A stretch of 64,000 bases of DNA from DATGUP01 sp035301265 (GCA_035301265.1 DATGUP010000003.1:490428-554427); one strand, 5' to 3'; positions 44,407 through 53,476 are shown, counted from the stretch's first letter. Notes: generated by a model from the letters alone, not told the origin. Made by a program: numbers and translations.

Positions 44407-45957
44407 ATGACCAAACAAACATTTATAAAAGGGACGATCATACTGATTATTGCGGGCATGATCACGCGCTTTCTCGGATTTATCAACCGTCTTGTCGTCG
44501 CTCGCATGATGGGAGAAGAAGGGGTAGGCCTTTATAATATGGCTCTGCCGACGCTATTTCTCATCATAAATTTGGCCCAAATCGGACTGCCGATCGCTAT
44601 CTCCAAGCGGGTTTCTGAAGCGGAAGCCAAACATGACCAACAAAAAGTAAAACAAATTCTTGTCATTTCCCTTATTATAACCGGAATAACAAGCGTTATT
44701 TTTACAATCGGCATGATTCTTGCAGCCCCTTTTATTGCTTCCACTTTATTGACAGATGAACGGACCATTTTTCCGCTTTTAGCCATTAGTCCGATTGTCC
44801 CGATTATCGCCATATCTTCTGTTCTAAAAGGGTATTTTCAAGGGAAGCAAAACATGAAACCACAAAGCTTTGCACTCGTTATCGAGCAGATCGTCCGGAT
44901 TTCGTTTGTCGCTCTTATAATCAAATGGCTGCTATCACGCGGTATCGAATATGCAGCTGCCGGAGCGATGTTCAGTGTAATTCTAGGTGAATTAGCATCG
45001 CTTATGTTTATGATTTACATATTCAAGCATAAAAAAACAGTCAAAATCCGATACCGCTTTTTCACTTATTTAAAATCAAGCAAACAAACTATCCGCGAGT
45101 TATTTTCCATTGCTTTACCGAGCACGGGAAGTCGTCTAATCGGCTCTCTATCCCATTTTTTGGAACCTATCCTTGTAGCACAAAGCCTGGCTATTGCAGG
45201 GGTTACGACAACACTTGCTACAAAACAATATGGGGAATTGACGGGATTTGTCTTACCTTTGTTATTCTTGCCAACGTTCATCACTAATTCTTTATCGATT
45301 ACATTGGTACCTTCTATATCAGAAGCAGAAGCCAAGCAAAACTATGAACTGATCCATTATCGTATTCATCAGGCTATACGCATATCATTTGCCTCTGGAG
45401 CGATTGCCACAATCGTTTTGTTTCTGTTTGCCGACTCAATTTTATCATATATGTACGGAACGGATCATGCCAGCTCCTTACTCGTATTGATGGCCCCTTT
45501 CTTTATTCTATTATATATCCAATCACCTCTACAGGCAGCATTACAAGCTCTTGATTTAGCTAAACCAGCAATGTGGAATAGCCTGTTTGGGACAATCGTC
45601 AAATATGTCGTTTTATTTTTGCTTGCTTCCAATCCTAGCTTCGGTATCATGGGTGTTGCCATTGCCATGTGTATAGCGGTTGTGCTCGTCACGTTACTGC
45701 ATTTAGCATCATTAAAAAAAATCATCCACTTTTCCTTATCCGTTAAAGATTTAGTCAAGATGATTGTTTTACTCATATCCACATGGATAGCGGGAAACGG
45801 TCTTAAACTGATCTATGAAGCAATCGCCTCCAATCTATTGATGTTTGTACTAACATTGTTCATTTTAGGAAGTATTTACCTATCCCTATTGTTTATTCTC
45901 CGTTTCATTACTAAAGAAGAGCTGCAGCAATTGCCTTTGATTCGCAAATGGATATGA
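44407..45957 (+). CDS. spoVB: Stage V sporulation protein B, MOP/MATE-type flippase
   Basis: SpoVB is a polytopic MOP-superfamily protein needed for spore cortex synthesis, probably as a lipid-linked precursor flippase. The 516-residue product has about 14 membrane segments, an N-terminal GMITRFLGFINRLVVARMMG and the family's GEEGVGLYNMALPTLFL. The order comN/spoVB/yrzE next to secDF agrees with B. subtilis. Other MOP flippases (e.g. YtgP, YabM) are related, so context decides the name. Confidence 0.88.
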   Translation: MTKQTFIKGTIILIIAGMITRFLGFINRLVVARMMGEEGVGLYNMALPTLFLIINLAQIGLPIAISKRVSEAEAKHDQQKVKQILVISLIITGITSVIFTIGMILAAPFIASTLLTDERTIFPLLAISPIVPIIAISSVLKGYFQGKQNMKPQSFALVIEQIVRISFVALIIKWLLSRGIEYAAAGAMFSVILGELASLMFMIYIFKHKKTVKIRYRFFTYLKSSKQTIRELFSIALPSTGSRLIGSLSHFLEPILVAQSLAIAGVTTTLATKQYGELTGFVLPLLFLPTFITNSLSITLVPSISEAEAKQNYELIHYRIHQAIRISFASGAIATIVLFLFADSILSYMYGTDHASSLLVLMAPFFILLYIQSPLQAALQALDLAKPAMWNSLFGTIVKYVVLFLLASNPSFGIMGVAIAMCIAVVLVTLLHLASLKKIIHFSLSVKDLVKMIVLLISTWIAGNGLKLIYEAIASNLLMFVLTLFILGSIYLSLLFILRFITKEELQQLPLIRKWI

Positions 45958-46047
45958 TCAGCTGTCTTTGTTAAAACGGATCTTCTAATTTTTTATTTTG
46001 GTGAATAAACTGCACTAAGCGGACAATCTTTTAGGAGGATAATAGAC

Positions 46048-46428
46048 ATGGGGAAACAACAAATGAAAGCTTTATTATATGGGTGGATAAGTATTTTCGG
46101 TCTCATGATATTGACGAGTTTTGTGCTAGCCATTTGTTTGAAATTTTCGTCTATGAGTGCGTCCGTTCTATCATGGACAACGCTTATTGCCGGACTTCTC
46201 TGTTCCTTTGCCGGCGGATTGATTGCTGGGGCAAAAAGCATGAAGAAAGGTTGGATTATCGGCGGATTAACAGGATTAGGATTCAGTCTGTTTACATTTA
46301 TCGTTCAATATTTAAGTTACAATCAAGGCTTTTCTTTGGAGCAATCGTTACATCATCTCGGATTTGTTCTGTCCGCGCTTATCGGAGGGGTAGCTGGTGT
46401 CAATATCAATCGAACAAAAGTCGCCTAG
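46048..46428 (+). CDS. yrzE: TIGR04086 family membrane protein (YrzE)
   Basis: This 126-residue protein has four membrane segments, with glycine-rich SFAGGLIAGAKSMKKGWIIGGLTGLG in the middle and a C-terminal LIGGVAGVNINR. It belongs to the TIGR04086 family, whose B. subtilis member YrzE is near yajC and spoVB. The ATG at 46048 follows AGGAGGATAATAGAC. No function is known. Confidence 0.8.
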   Translation: MGKQQMKALLYGWISIFGLMILTSFVLAICLKFSSMSASVLSWTTLIAGLLCSFAGGLIAGAKSMKKGWIIGGLTGLGFSLFTFIVQYLSYNQGFSLEQSLHHLGFVLSALIGGVAGVNINRTKVA

Positions 46429-46431
46429 CTA

Positions 46432-46470
46432 AAAGGGTCAGGCATTTCAAAATGTCTGACCCTTTCTCTT
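46432..46470. terminator. Bidirectional terminator between yrzE and yajC
   Basis: AAAGGGTCAGGCATTT (46432-46447) pairs with AAATGTCTGACCCTTT (46450-46465), a near-perfect stem with T-rich flanks. It separates convergent yrzE and yajC. Confidence 0.85.
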
Positions 46471-46508
46471 TTCAGCATTGTAGAGAAGCACTGTAACAGC
46501 TTACTCGT

Positions 46509-46787
46509 CTATTTTTGATTTGTTTCATTTTTTACATCGCGTACAGCGGAACGATCATATGTGATCTTTGTTCCATCACCTGTTTTTAATACTACCGTAT
46601 CCTCATCCAATGCATGGATTTCACCATGCATACCGCCAAACGTAACGACTTGATCCCCTTTCTCCAAATTCGCCTGCATTTGCCTGATTTGTTTTTGGCG
46701 TTTTTGCTGCGGACGAATCAAAATAAAATAAAAAATGGCAAACATGAGAATAATCGGGAGTATCCCACCCCATAAATTCGCGTCCAT
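46509..46787 (-). CDS. yajC: Sec translocon accessory protein YajC
   Basis: YajC is a small Sec-associated membrane protein that joins SecDF. The 92-residue product has one N-terminal membrane segment (residues 7-24) followed by RPQQKRQKQIRQMQANLEKG and a soluble domain with GDQVVTFGGMHGEIHALDEDTVVLK. It is the last gene of queA-tgt-yajC; secDF is 2.5 kb away, past spoVB and yrzE. Confidence 0.93.
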   Translation of the reverse strand: MDANLWGGILPIILMFAIFYFILIRPQQKRQKQIRQMQANLEKGDQVVTFGGMHGEIHALDEDTVVLKTGDGTKITYDRSAVRDVKNETNQK

Positions 46788-46805
46788 GGGAAACGTCTCC
46801 TTTCA

Positions 46806-47945
46806 CTAAAAACTTTTCGCATCAGGTTTATTCAAACCGTATTGTTCAAAAAATGCTTCTCTAAAATCGCCAAGCCGATCTTCTTTAATAGCAGTTCGGA
46901 CTTGCTTCATTAAGCTTAACAGAAAATAAAGGTTATGATAAGTCGTAAGCCTAAACCCAAATGTTTCATTGCATTTCACTAAATGCCGTACATAAGCACG
47001 GGAATAATTTTGACATACATGACAAGTACAGTTTTCATCGATCGGCCGAAAGTCTCGTTTATACCGAGCATTGCGCACAACAAGTCTTCCCTGTGATGTC
47101 ATGCATGTCCCATTGCGAGCGATTCGAGTCGGCAACACACAATCAAACATATCAATGCCGCGCATCGCCCCATCGATCAGCGAGCCTGGCGACCCCACTC
47201 CCATTAAATACCGTGGTTTATCACTCGGCAGAAGCGGTGTTGTAAATTCTAGCATTCGATTCATGACGTCCTTTGGCTCACCTACGGATAGTCCACCAAT
47301 AGCATAGCCGGAAAAATCGAGCGATACAATATCTTCAGCACTTTGCTTGCGTAAATCTTCAAATTCACCGCCCTGTACGATACCAAATAAACCTTGTTCA
47401 TCGTTTCGGCGGTGTGCTTGAAGACAACGTTCTGCCCATCGTGATGTCCGCTCCACCGATGCCTTCATATATTCATACGTCGAAGGATACGGCGGGCACT
47501 CATCAAAAGCCATCATAATATCTGAGCCTAGCGCATTCTGAATTTGCATCGCTTTTTCTGGTGATAAAAACAATTTTTCTCCGCTCAAATGATTACGAAA
47601 ATATACGCCTTCTTCTGTAATCTCACGCATATCGCTGAGACTGAACACTTGAAAACCGCCTGAATCCGTTAAAATCGCCTTATCCCAATTCATAAAAGGG
47701 TGTAAACCACCAGCTTCTTCTATAATATCTTCGCCAGGACGTAACCATAAATGGTATGTATTCGCTAAAATAATATTGGCATTCATTCCCTTCAACTCTT
47801 CGGGACTCATCGTTTTAACTGTTGCCAACGTCCCCACCGGCATAAATATGGGCGTTTCGAAAGAACCGTGGGGTGTATGAACACGCCCAAGCCGAGCTCC
47901 TGTTTGCTTACATGTTTTTATCAATTCATACATAATTGGTGGCAT
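46806..47945 (-). CDS. tgt: tRNA-guanine transglycosylase
   Basis: TGT exchanges guanine 34 of Asp, Asn, His and Tyr tRNAs for preQ1. The 379-residue product shows the active-site stretch AILTDSGGFQVFSL near residue 90, the second aspartate region GIDMFDCVLPTRIARNG near residue 262, and zinc ligands in CTCHVCQNYSRAYVRHLVKCNE. It is paired with queA, the next enzyme in queuosine formation. Confidence 0.97.
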   Translation of the reverse strand: MPPIMYELIKTCKQTGARLGRVHTPHGSFETPIFMPVGTLATVKTMSPEELKGMNANIILANTYHLWLRPGEDIIEEAGGLHPFMNWDKAILTDSGGFQVFSLSDMREITEEGVYFRNHLSGEKLFLSPEKAMQIQNALGSDIMMAFDECPPYPSTYEYMKASVERTSRWAERCLQAHRRNDEQGLFGIVQGGEFEDLRKQSAEDIVSLDFSGYAIGGLSVGEPKDVMNRMLEFTTPLLPSDKPRYLMGVGSPGSLIDGAMRGIDMFDCVLPTRIARNGTCMTSQGRLVVRNARYKRDFRPIDENCTCHVCQNYSRAYVRHLVKCNETFGFRLTTYHNLYFLLSLMKQVRTAIKEDRLGDFREAFFEQYGLNKPDAKSF

Positions 47946-47966
47946 ATCTATTCCTTCCTCTTCTGT

Positions 47967-48995
47967 CTAAATAATTAGCATGGCGTCGCCAAAACTGAAA
48001 AATCGATAACGCTCTTGAATGGCCTGTCTATATGCTCGCATCGTCATATCTTTACCGGCAAAAGCACTGACAAGCATGATCAACGTTGATTTTGGCAAGT
48101 GGAAGTTAGTAAGCAATCCGTCGATCGCTTGGAAATCATATGGGGGATAAATAAAAATATCGGTCCAGCCACTTGTTTCGACAAACGTTCCATTATGATC
48201 TCGGACAATCGTCTCCAATGTCCGAGCCGACGTTGTTCCAACCGAAATAATACGACCATTGTTATGTTTGACTTTGGTAAGCGTGTCCGCTGTCTCTTTC
48301 GACATGTGGTAAAACTCAGCATGCATTTGATGATCCTCAATGTGATCCACATTGACCGGACGAAAAGTGCCGAGCCCAACATGAAGTGTAATAAAAGCAA
48401 TTTCTACACCCATTTGTTGGATGTCATTCAACAGTTCGCGCGTAAAATGTAAACCAGCTGTAGGTGCTGCCGCCGACCCTTTTTCTCTGGCATATACCGT
48501 TTGATAACGTTCTTTCTTCGGAAGTTGTTCTTTAATATAAGGAGGAAGCGGCATTTGACCAAGCTCATCGAGGATCTCATAAAAAATACCGTCATAGGAA
48601 AATTTAAGTAAACGTCCCCCGTGATCTTTTGTTCCTATACAAGTAGCACAGAGTTTGCCATCACCGAAAATAAGCTGTGTCCCTTCTTTTATTTTTTTTG
48701 CTGGTTTCACCAACACCTCCCAACAATCATTTTTTGTTTGATGAAGCAACAGTATTTCAACCTTTGCCCCTGTATCTTTTTTGATTCCATAAAGCCTTGC
48801 TGGAAGAACGCGCGTATCATTTAAAACGAGACAGTCCCCTTCTTTTAAATAACATTGAATATCAGGAAATTGTCGGTGCTCAATTGTCCCGGCTTGTCGA
48901 TTTAACACAAGGAGCCGCGAAGCACTTCGGTTTTCCAAAGGTGTTTGCGCAATCAGTTCTTCAGGTAAATCAAAATCGAAATCTTCTACTCGCAT
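47967..48995 (-). CDS. queA: S-adenosylmethionine:tRNA ribosyltransferase-isomerase
   Basis: QueA uses SAM as a ribosyl donor to turn preQ1-tRNA into epoxyqueuosine-tRNA. The 342-residue product begins MRVEDFDFDLPEELIAQTPL and contains AAPTAGLHFT near residue 165, ITLHVGLGTFRPV and TNFHLPKSTLIMLVSAFAG. Full length. It lies between the DUF2905 gene and tgt in the conserved ruvB-queA-tgt-yajC order. Confidence 0.97.
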   Translation of the reverse strand: MRVEDFDFDLPEELIAQTPLENRSASRLLVLNRQAGTIEHRQFPDIQCYLKEGDCLVLNDTRVLPARLYGIKKDTGAKVEILLLHQTKNDCWEVLVKPAKKIKEGTQLIFGDGKLCATCIGTKDHGGRLLKFSYDGIFYEILDELGQMPLPPYIKEQLPKKERYQTVYAREKGSAAAPTAGLHFTRELLNDIQQMGVEIAFITLHVGLGTFRPVNVDHIEDHQMHAEFYHMSKETADTLTKVKHNNGRIISVGTTSARTLETIVRDHNGTFVETSGWTDIFIYPPYDFQAIDGLLTNFHLPKSTLIMLVSAFAGKDMTMRAYRQAIQERYRFFSFGDAMLII

Positions 48996-49013
48996 AATAA
49001 TCTCCTTAAGTTA

Positions 49014-49211
49014 TTAGCGTAAGCGATTCAATATGAAAAAAATTAACGATAGGACAATGCTTATAATAATGGATGTCATAATCGGAAAATAGAATGTTAC
49101 ATTCCCTTTACGAAAACTGATATCACCAGGCAATCTACCAATAAACGTCCAGATCATACCGATGAGAAGAAAAGCTATACCTAGCACTATAAACAGTTTA
49201 CCCGGATTCAT
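49014..49211 (-). CDS. DUF2905 family small membrane protein
   Basis: This 65-residue protein has two membrane segments (residues 5-23 and 42-62) joined by GRLPGDISFRKGNVTFYFP, the DUF2905 signature. It overlaps the ruvB stop by 4 bases and precedes queA by 18. B. subtilis has a similar small gene (which I believe is yrzS) at this place. No function is known. Confidence 0.85.
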   Translation of the reverse strand: MNPGKLFIVLGIAFLLIGMIWTFIGRLPGDISFRKGNVTFYFPIMTSIIISIVLSLIFFILNRLR

Positions 49212-50212
49212 GTGTCATCATTTCCTTTTAAACCAAAATGTTCATAAGCCTTAGGTGTTACGAGTCTTCCTCGTGGTGTTCGCTGAATAAAACCGATTTG
49301 CAATAGAAATGGCTCATAAACATCTTCAATCGTCTGCGGTTCTTCACCAATGGTAGCGGCAATTGTATCCAAACCGACTGGCCCTCCTTGGAAACCGTTG
49401 ATAATGCTTTTGAGTAATTTATGATCAATATGATCAAGGCCAGCTTCGTCGACTTGTAACATGTTTAATGCTTCACGTGTTGTTTCTAAGCTGATTTCCT
49501 TTTCCCCTTTAACTTGCGAGATATCGCGAATCCGTTTAAGCAATCGGTTGGCGATACGCGGTGTCCCTCGGGATCTTTTTGCAATCTCAGTAGCCGCTTG
49601 TTTGGTTATCACTGTTTCGAATATGTTTGCTGATCGCTCAATAATGGCACATAAATCAGCTGCCTCATAAAATTCCAGACGGCTTAACACACCGAAACGA
49701 TCTCTTAATGGTGCTGAGAGAAGACCTGCTCTCGTTGTAGCCCCGACTAGTGTAAACGGCGGCAAATCGATCCGAACCGAACGTGCACTCGGGCCTGTCC
49801 CTATCACAATATCGATGAAAAAATCTTCCATTGCCGGATACAAAATTTCTTCAACCGAACGCGGCAGCCGATGTACTTCATCAATAAATAACACATCACC
49901 AGGCTCAAGCGAAGACAATATCGCGGCTAGATCACCAGCGCGCTCAATTGCCGGTCCTGATGTGGAGCGAAATTGGACATTCATTTCATTAGCGATGATT
50001 GCAGCGAGTGTCGTTTTACCCAACCCTGGCGGCCCGTACAATAGCACATGATCGAGCGGCTCATCACGCATTTTTGCGGCTTGAATAAATATACTTAAAT
50101 TTTCCTTAACGTTTTGTTGACCAATGTATTGTTTTAATGTTGTGGGGCGAAGACTGAGTTCAACAGATGCATCCGTTTGCTGTAATTCACCTGTGACCAT
50201 TCGCTCTTCCAT
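49208..50212 (-). CDS. ruvB: Holliday junction branch migration ATPase RuvB
   Basis: RuvB is the AAA+ motor that drives branch migration with RuvA. The 334-residue product has Walker A GPPGLGKTT (residues 60-68) and Walker B DVLFIDEVHRL. The beta-hairpin region, sensor and arginine finger follow (GATTRAGLLSAPLRDRFG), then the C-terminal winged helix. It follows ruvA with a 15-base gap. Bacilli use RecU instead of RuvC as resolvase; neither is in the window. Confidence 0.97.
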   Translation of the reverse strand: MEERMVTGELQQTDASVELSLRPTTLKQYIGQQNVKENLSIFIQAAKMRDEPLDHVLLYGPPGLGKTTLAAIIANEMNVQFRSTSGPAIERAGDLAAILSSLEPGDVLFIDEVHRLPRSVEEILYPAMEDFFIDIVIGTGPSARSVRIDLPPFTLVGATTRAGLLSAPLRDRFGVLSRLEFYEAADLCAIIERSANIFETVITKQAATEIAKRSRGTPRIANRLLKRIRDISQVKGEKEISLETTREALNMLQVDEAGLDHIDHKLLKSIINGFQGGPVGLDTIAATIGEEPQTIEDVYEPFLLQIGFIQRTPRGRLVTPKAYEHFGLKGNDDT

Positions 50213-50227
50213 TATGATGCCCCCTGG

Positions 50228-50824
50228 TTAATTTTTCATGAGCAAGGCAAGGGCCCTGCGAAGCATAGCATCTGTATCCTGAATATTTTCCTTTTGTAAC
50301 TGTGGAAGGATAGCTTTGATTTCACGCTCGGTATACCCTAATGCTACAAGTGCCTCTTGGGTCTGTGTAATTTCCGCTTTAGCGTTTTCGGAAATAGTCC
50401 TCTCATCATTTGACAATGAGACCATTGATGTCAGCTTTCCTTTTAAATCAAGGATAATTTGTCTAGCGGTCTTTTTTCCTACACCTGGAAAACTTGTTAA
50501 AAATTGTTCATCCTCGCGTTCAACCGCAGTTACAAAACCGGGAATATCGACTGATCCTAGTATAGCTAGCGCCCCTTTAGGGCCGATGCCGGAGACTGAA
50601 ATCAATTTTGTAAATAAATGTTTTTCGTCTTCACTTTGAAATCCGTACAGAACTTGTATATCTTCACGCACATAATGATATGTAAATATTTTTATGTCTT
50701 CGTTTAATGATGATTGAAATACAAATGGATCGGGGCAGATGATTTCATAGCCAATGCCACCTACATCTACAATGACAGCTTCATCTTGTATGCTTGTCAA
50801 ATTGCCTCTTACATAAGCAATCAT
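50228..50824 (-). CDS. ruvA: Holliday junction binding protein RuvA
   Basis: RuvA binds four-way junctions and recruits RuvB. The 198-residue product has the N-terminal OB domain (MIAYVRGNLTSIQDEAVIVDVGGIGYEI), two helix-hairpin-helix motifs (LISVSGIGPKGALAIL and LTSFPGVGKKTARQII), and a C-terminal UBA-like domain (EALVALGYTEREIKAIL) that contacts RuvB. A LexA-like site lies about 70 bases upstream. Confidence 0.96.
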   Translation of the reverse strand: MIAYVRGNLTSIQDEAVIVDVGGIGYEIICPDPFVFQSSLNEDIKIFTYHYVREDIQVLYGFQSEDEKHLFTKLISVSGIGPKGALAILGSVDIPGFVTAVEREDEQFLTSFPGVGKKTARQIILDLKGKLTSMVSLSNDERTISENAKAEITQTQEALVALGYTEREIKAILPQLQKENIQDTDAMLRRALALLMKN

Positions 50825-50892
50825 GCTATGTCACCACTTTTCATCTGGTACCTTATTCTAACATAGTTTTTGTACAATCGCATAATAAAAGT

Positions 50893-50906
50893 CGAACATA
50901 CAATCA
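50893..50906. promoter_or_regulatory. Possible LexA (SOS) box before ruvAB
   Basis: CGAACATACAATCA matches the Bacillus LexA consensus CGAACRNRYGTTYC fully in one half and partly in the other. On the minus strand it overlaps a TTCGAC that could be the -35 of a ruvA promoter, with TACAAA 16 bases on. ruvAB is LexA-controlled in B. subtilis. Confidence 0.35.
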
Positions 50907-50921
50907 AAATATTAGGCTATG

Positions 50922-50955
50922 GAAGAGAAAACTTCCATTCACCTGAATGGAAGTT
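50922..50955 (-). terminator. Terminator of yebC
   Basis: AACTTCCATTC (50930-50940) pairs perfectly with GAATGGAAGTT (50945-50955) around 4 bases. On the minus strand TTTTCTCTT follows. Confidence 0.8.
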
Positions 50956-50962
50956 GCACATC

Positions 50963-51694
50963 TTACTCACGAGTTTCCAAATTATGATAAATATCCTGAA
51001 CATCTTCATTGTCTTCCAACGTTTCGATCAAATTCAACATTTTTTCTTCTTCTTCCTCATCAACTGTTGTCATCGTCTGCGGGATGAACGTTACCTCCGA
51101 TTCTTCGAGTTCATATCCGTTTGTTCGCAAATGATCGCATACGGATGTAAAGCTGTCTGGAGACGTGAAGATTTCATACGCATCGGCGGTAACCGTTATG
51201 TCATCAGCTCCTGCCTCAATCGCCTGCAATGTCATTTCATCCTCATCAATGGAGCCATCTTTATTCAATATGACAATATAGCCTTTTCGATCAAACATAA
51301 ATGAGACACTGCCATTTTCCCCGAGGTTACCACCATGTTTATTGAAGGCATGTCGCACTTCCGCAGCAGTGCGATTTTTGTTATCCGTTAACACTTGTAT
51401 GATAACGGCAACCCCTCCAGGGCCATAACCTTCATAGATCAATTCCTCATAATGTGCGCCATCAAGCGTACCTGTTGCTTTTTTAATCGCTCGCTCAATA
51501 TTGTCATTTGGCATATTATCAGCTTTTGCTTTTTCGACGGCCGTTCGAAGCGCCGGGTTGGCTTCCATGTCGCCTCCGCCATTTTTAGCCGCAACGTATA
51601 TATTTTTAGCGTGGCGCATGAAAATTTTACCTCGTTTAGCATCTTGAGCATATTTTCTGCGCTTGATATTGCTCCACTTAGAATGACCAGCCAT
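50963..51694 (-). CDS. yebC: YebC/PmpR family translation or transcription regulator
   Basis: The family was described as DNA-binding regulators, and more recent work on YebC-type proteins links them to relief of ribosome stalling at proline stretches. The 243-residue product starts MAGHSKWSNIKRRKYAQDAKRGKIF, the strongly conserved N-terminus, and has GGVAVIIQVLTDNKNRTAAEVRHAF near residue 95. The ATG at 51694 is seven bases after GAGGAG. The B. subtilis counterpart is yrbC. It has its own terminator. Confidence 0.92.
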   Translation of the reverse strand: MAGHSKWSNIKRRKYAQDAKRGKIFMRHAKNIYVAAKNGGGDMEANPALRTAVEKAKADNMPNDNIERAIKKATGTLDGAHYEELIYEGYGPGGVAVIIQVLTDNKNRTAAEVRHAFNKHGGNLGENGSVSFMFDRKGYIVILNKDGSIDEDEMTLQAIEAGADDITVTADAYEIFTSPDSFTSVCDHLRTNGYELEESEVTFIPQTMTTVDEEEEEKMLNLIETLEDNEDVQDIYHNLETRE

Positions 51695-51845
51695 GAGCAT
51701 TCTCCTCTCATGAAATATCCTTTATTAATATATCAAAAAACAATCGCCGCATAAAGCCGCTTCTGTTTATATCCTACACCTCACCTATATCTTGAGGTTA
51801 CCATATTCTTGCAAAATTTGGCAGAATCGCTTCGGTATGAGCGAA

Positions 51846-51878
51846 CAAAAAACCCTTGTCGACTGACAAAGGGTTTTT
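51846..51878 (-). terminator. Terminator of the coxA-like gene
   Basis: AAAACCCTTGTC (51849-51860) pairs with GACAAAGGGTTTT (51865-51877) with one bulge. On the minus strand a T-run follows. The arm overlaps the stop codon region. Confidence 0.75.
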
Positions 51879-52416
51879 ATTCCGTTTTAAAAAAGTTTTC
51901 CAAGTATCGGTTGATATATTGCTCAACACCCGACCGATCTTTACCTGCATTAATATCGCGCATATGATCCCAATATTTATCATCGGTATAGATAACGACA
52001 TCCTTTTCCGGAACAATTGTTTCGACTTCCTGGCGAATATCAGCGATGATTTGATCATCGCTATCATGGTATTCATTGAACATAACGGCTACAACTACCC
52101 GATCATCCATCGAAGCTGTCTGGGCGAGATTAACCTCTTCATAATTCATCACACGTTCGGAAATTTGTTCTGATTCCTCGTTAGTAAAGATATCCGAATA
52201 ATTTCTCTCTTTTTGGCCAGCTCCCGGTCCGCGATGGCGGTATTTAGGATATTCTTGAGCATTATCTTGTCCCATTCGTTTATTTCGTTCTCCATCTGTT
52301 TCATAGCGAATCGGTTTTGTATGTGGTTTTTCTTGATTCGGGTAGGCGTCATTTCCATTGGTTGAACATCCCATCAACAACAGAAAGAACAAAAACCACG
52401 GCATGATATATTTCAT
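51877..52416 (-). CDS. coxA: YhcN/YlaJ family sporulation lipoprotein (CoxA-like)
   Basis: The 179-residue product begins MKYIMPWFLFFLLLMGCSTNG, a lipoprotein signal with lipobox cysteine near residue 17. A polar linker and the YhcN/YlaJ domain follow (VMNYEEVNLAQTASMDDRVVVAVMF and VYTDDKYWDHMRDI-like end). B. subtilis CoxA (YrbB), a spore cortex protein of this family, is next to safA; here nadE lies between. ATG at 52416 follows GGGAGG; a 27-codon extension upstream lacks a ribosome site. The exact family member is inferred from place. Confidence 0.75.
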   Translation of the reverse strand: MKYIMPWFLFFLLLMGCSTNGNDAYPNQEKPHTKPIRYETDGERNKRMGQDNAQEYPKYRHRGPGAGQKERNYSDIFTNEESEQISERVMNYEEVNLAQTASMDDRVVVAVMFNEYHDSDDQIIADIRQEVETIVPEKDVVIYTDDKYWDHMRDINAGKDRSGVEQYINRYLENFFKTE

Positions 52417-52486
52417 ATAAAAACCTCCCTTACACCTAGTTTGGTTTAGGGAAGCTTTTTTATGCAGCTCGTAAAAAGCCAAATGT

Positions 52487-53242
52487 TCATTGATCAAAAG
52501 ACGGGCGTCTAAACTTAGGCAGTGGCTCGCGTTTATGTGCCGTCCGTGTATGCATCATTTCAATGCGTTCTTGATCCTTTTTTGGTATTTCCATCCCTTT
52601 CAGATAGGCATCAATCACATCGTACGCTACTCCCATTTCCGCCTCATCAGTTTGACCTTCCCAAAGATCTGCGCTAGGTTGTTTATAAACAACGTCATCC
52701 GGCACACCTAAAGCTATAGCCATTTCCCGCACTTCTCTTTTTGTAAAATCGATAATAGGTTGAATGTCGACGCCGCCATCGCCATATTTTGTAAAATAAC
52801 CGGTGTGCCATTCAGATGCATTATCGGTACCAACGACTAAATAATGATAATGCGTGGCTAATGTATACAATGTACTCATTCTAAGCCTTGCTCGCAGATT
52901 TGCAGCCGCTAGTTGGTCATTTTCCGGACTAAAATCACCTTTTTGACGAATCATTTTTGCAATATGGCTGTACATCAATTCTTGTGTTTCCGTTAAATCG
53001 ATCGTAACATGATCAATCCCAGCGCCCTCAACCACTTTCCTAGCATCTTCCATATTCGCATGGCTTGTGTTGATCGGCATGATCGCTGCTAATGAGCGAT
53101 CAGGACAAGCGCGTTGGATAAGGTAAGCCACAACGGCAGAATCCAACCCGCCGCTTACACCAACAATTAAACCGTTAGTATTCGTTTCGTCAACTTGTTT
53201 TTGCAACCATTGTACGATGGCATTAATTTCCTGTTCCATCAT
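52487..53242 (-). CDS. nadE: Ammonia-dependent NAD synthetase
   Basis: NadE makes NAD from deamido-NAD, ATP and ammonia. The 251-residue product has the ATP pyrophosphatase loop SGGLDS at residues 30-35, GTDNASEWHTGYFTKYGDGG near residue 148 and KQPSADLWEGQTDEAEMG. There is no glutaminase domain, so ammonia is the nitrogen source. It lies between the coxA-like gene and safA, while B. subtilis has the nadBCA genes beside safA. It has its own promoter. Confidence 0.94.
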   Translation of the reverse strand: MMEQEINAIVQWLQKQVDETNTNGLIVGVSGGLDSAVVAYLIQRACPDRSLAAIMPINTSHANMEDARKVVEGAGIDHVTIDLTETQELMYSHIAKMIRQKGDFSPENDQLAAANLRARLRMSTLYTLATHYHYLVVGTDNASEWHTGYFTKYGDGGVDIQPIIDFTKREVREMAIALGVPDDVVYKQPSADLWEGQTDEAEMGVAYDVIDAYLKGMEIPKKDQERIEMMHTRTAHKREPLPKFRRPSFDQ

Positions 53243-53274
53243 GTTCGCCCCTTTTTAAACTTTATCCCATATTG

Positions 53275-53303
53275 ATTGTAGCATGTGCGTTGTGCTATTT
53301 AAA
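53275..53303 (-). promoter_or_regulatory. Promoter of nadE
   Basis: On the minus strand TTTAAA (53303-53298), a 17-base spacer and TACAAT (53280-53275) lie about 35 bases upstream of the nadE start. Confidence 0.55.
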
Positions 53304-53430
53304 AAAATTGCAATGTTTTTCCTAATCTATTTCAGTTTCGTTACGCAACATGTCAAAAAAGAAAATATTAAATCACTCTTTACGGACACAACTGGAATTA
53401 TAATGAAAAATGTGCTCTCCCAGTATAAAA

Positions 53431-53465
53431 GAAGAAAAGAGACGATTGTGTTCATCATCGTCTCT
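53431..53465 (-). terminator. Terminator of safA
   Basis: AGAGACGAT (53438-53446) pairs with ATCGTCTCT (53457-53465). On the minus strand TTTTCTTC follows. It separates safA from nadE. Confidence 0.8.
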
Positions 53466-53476
53466 GTTAATAATGG

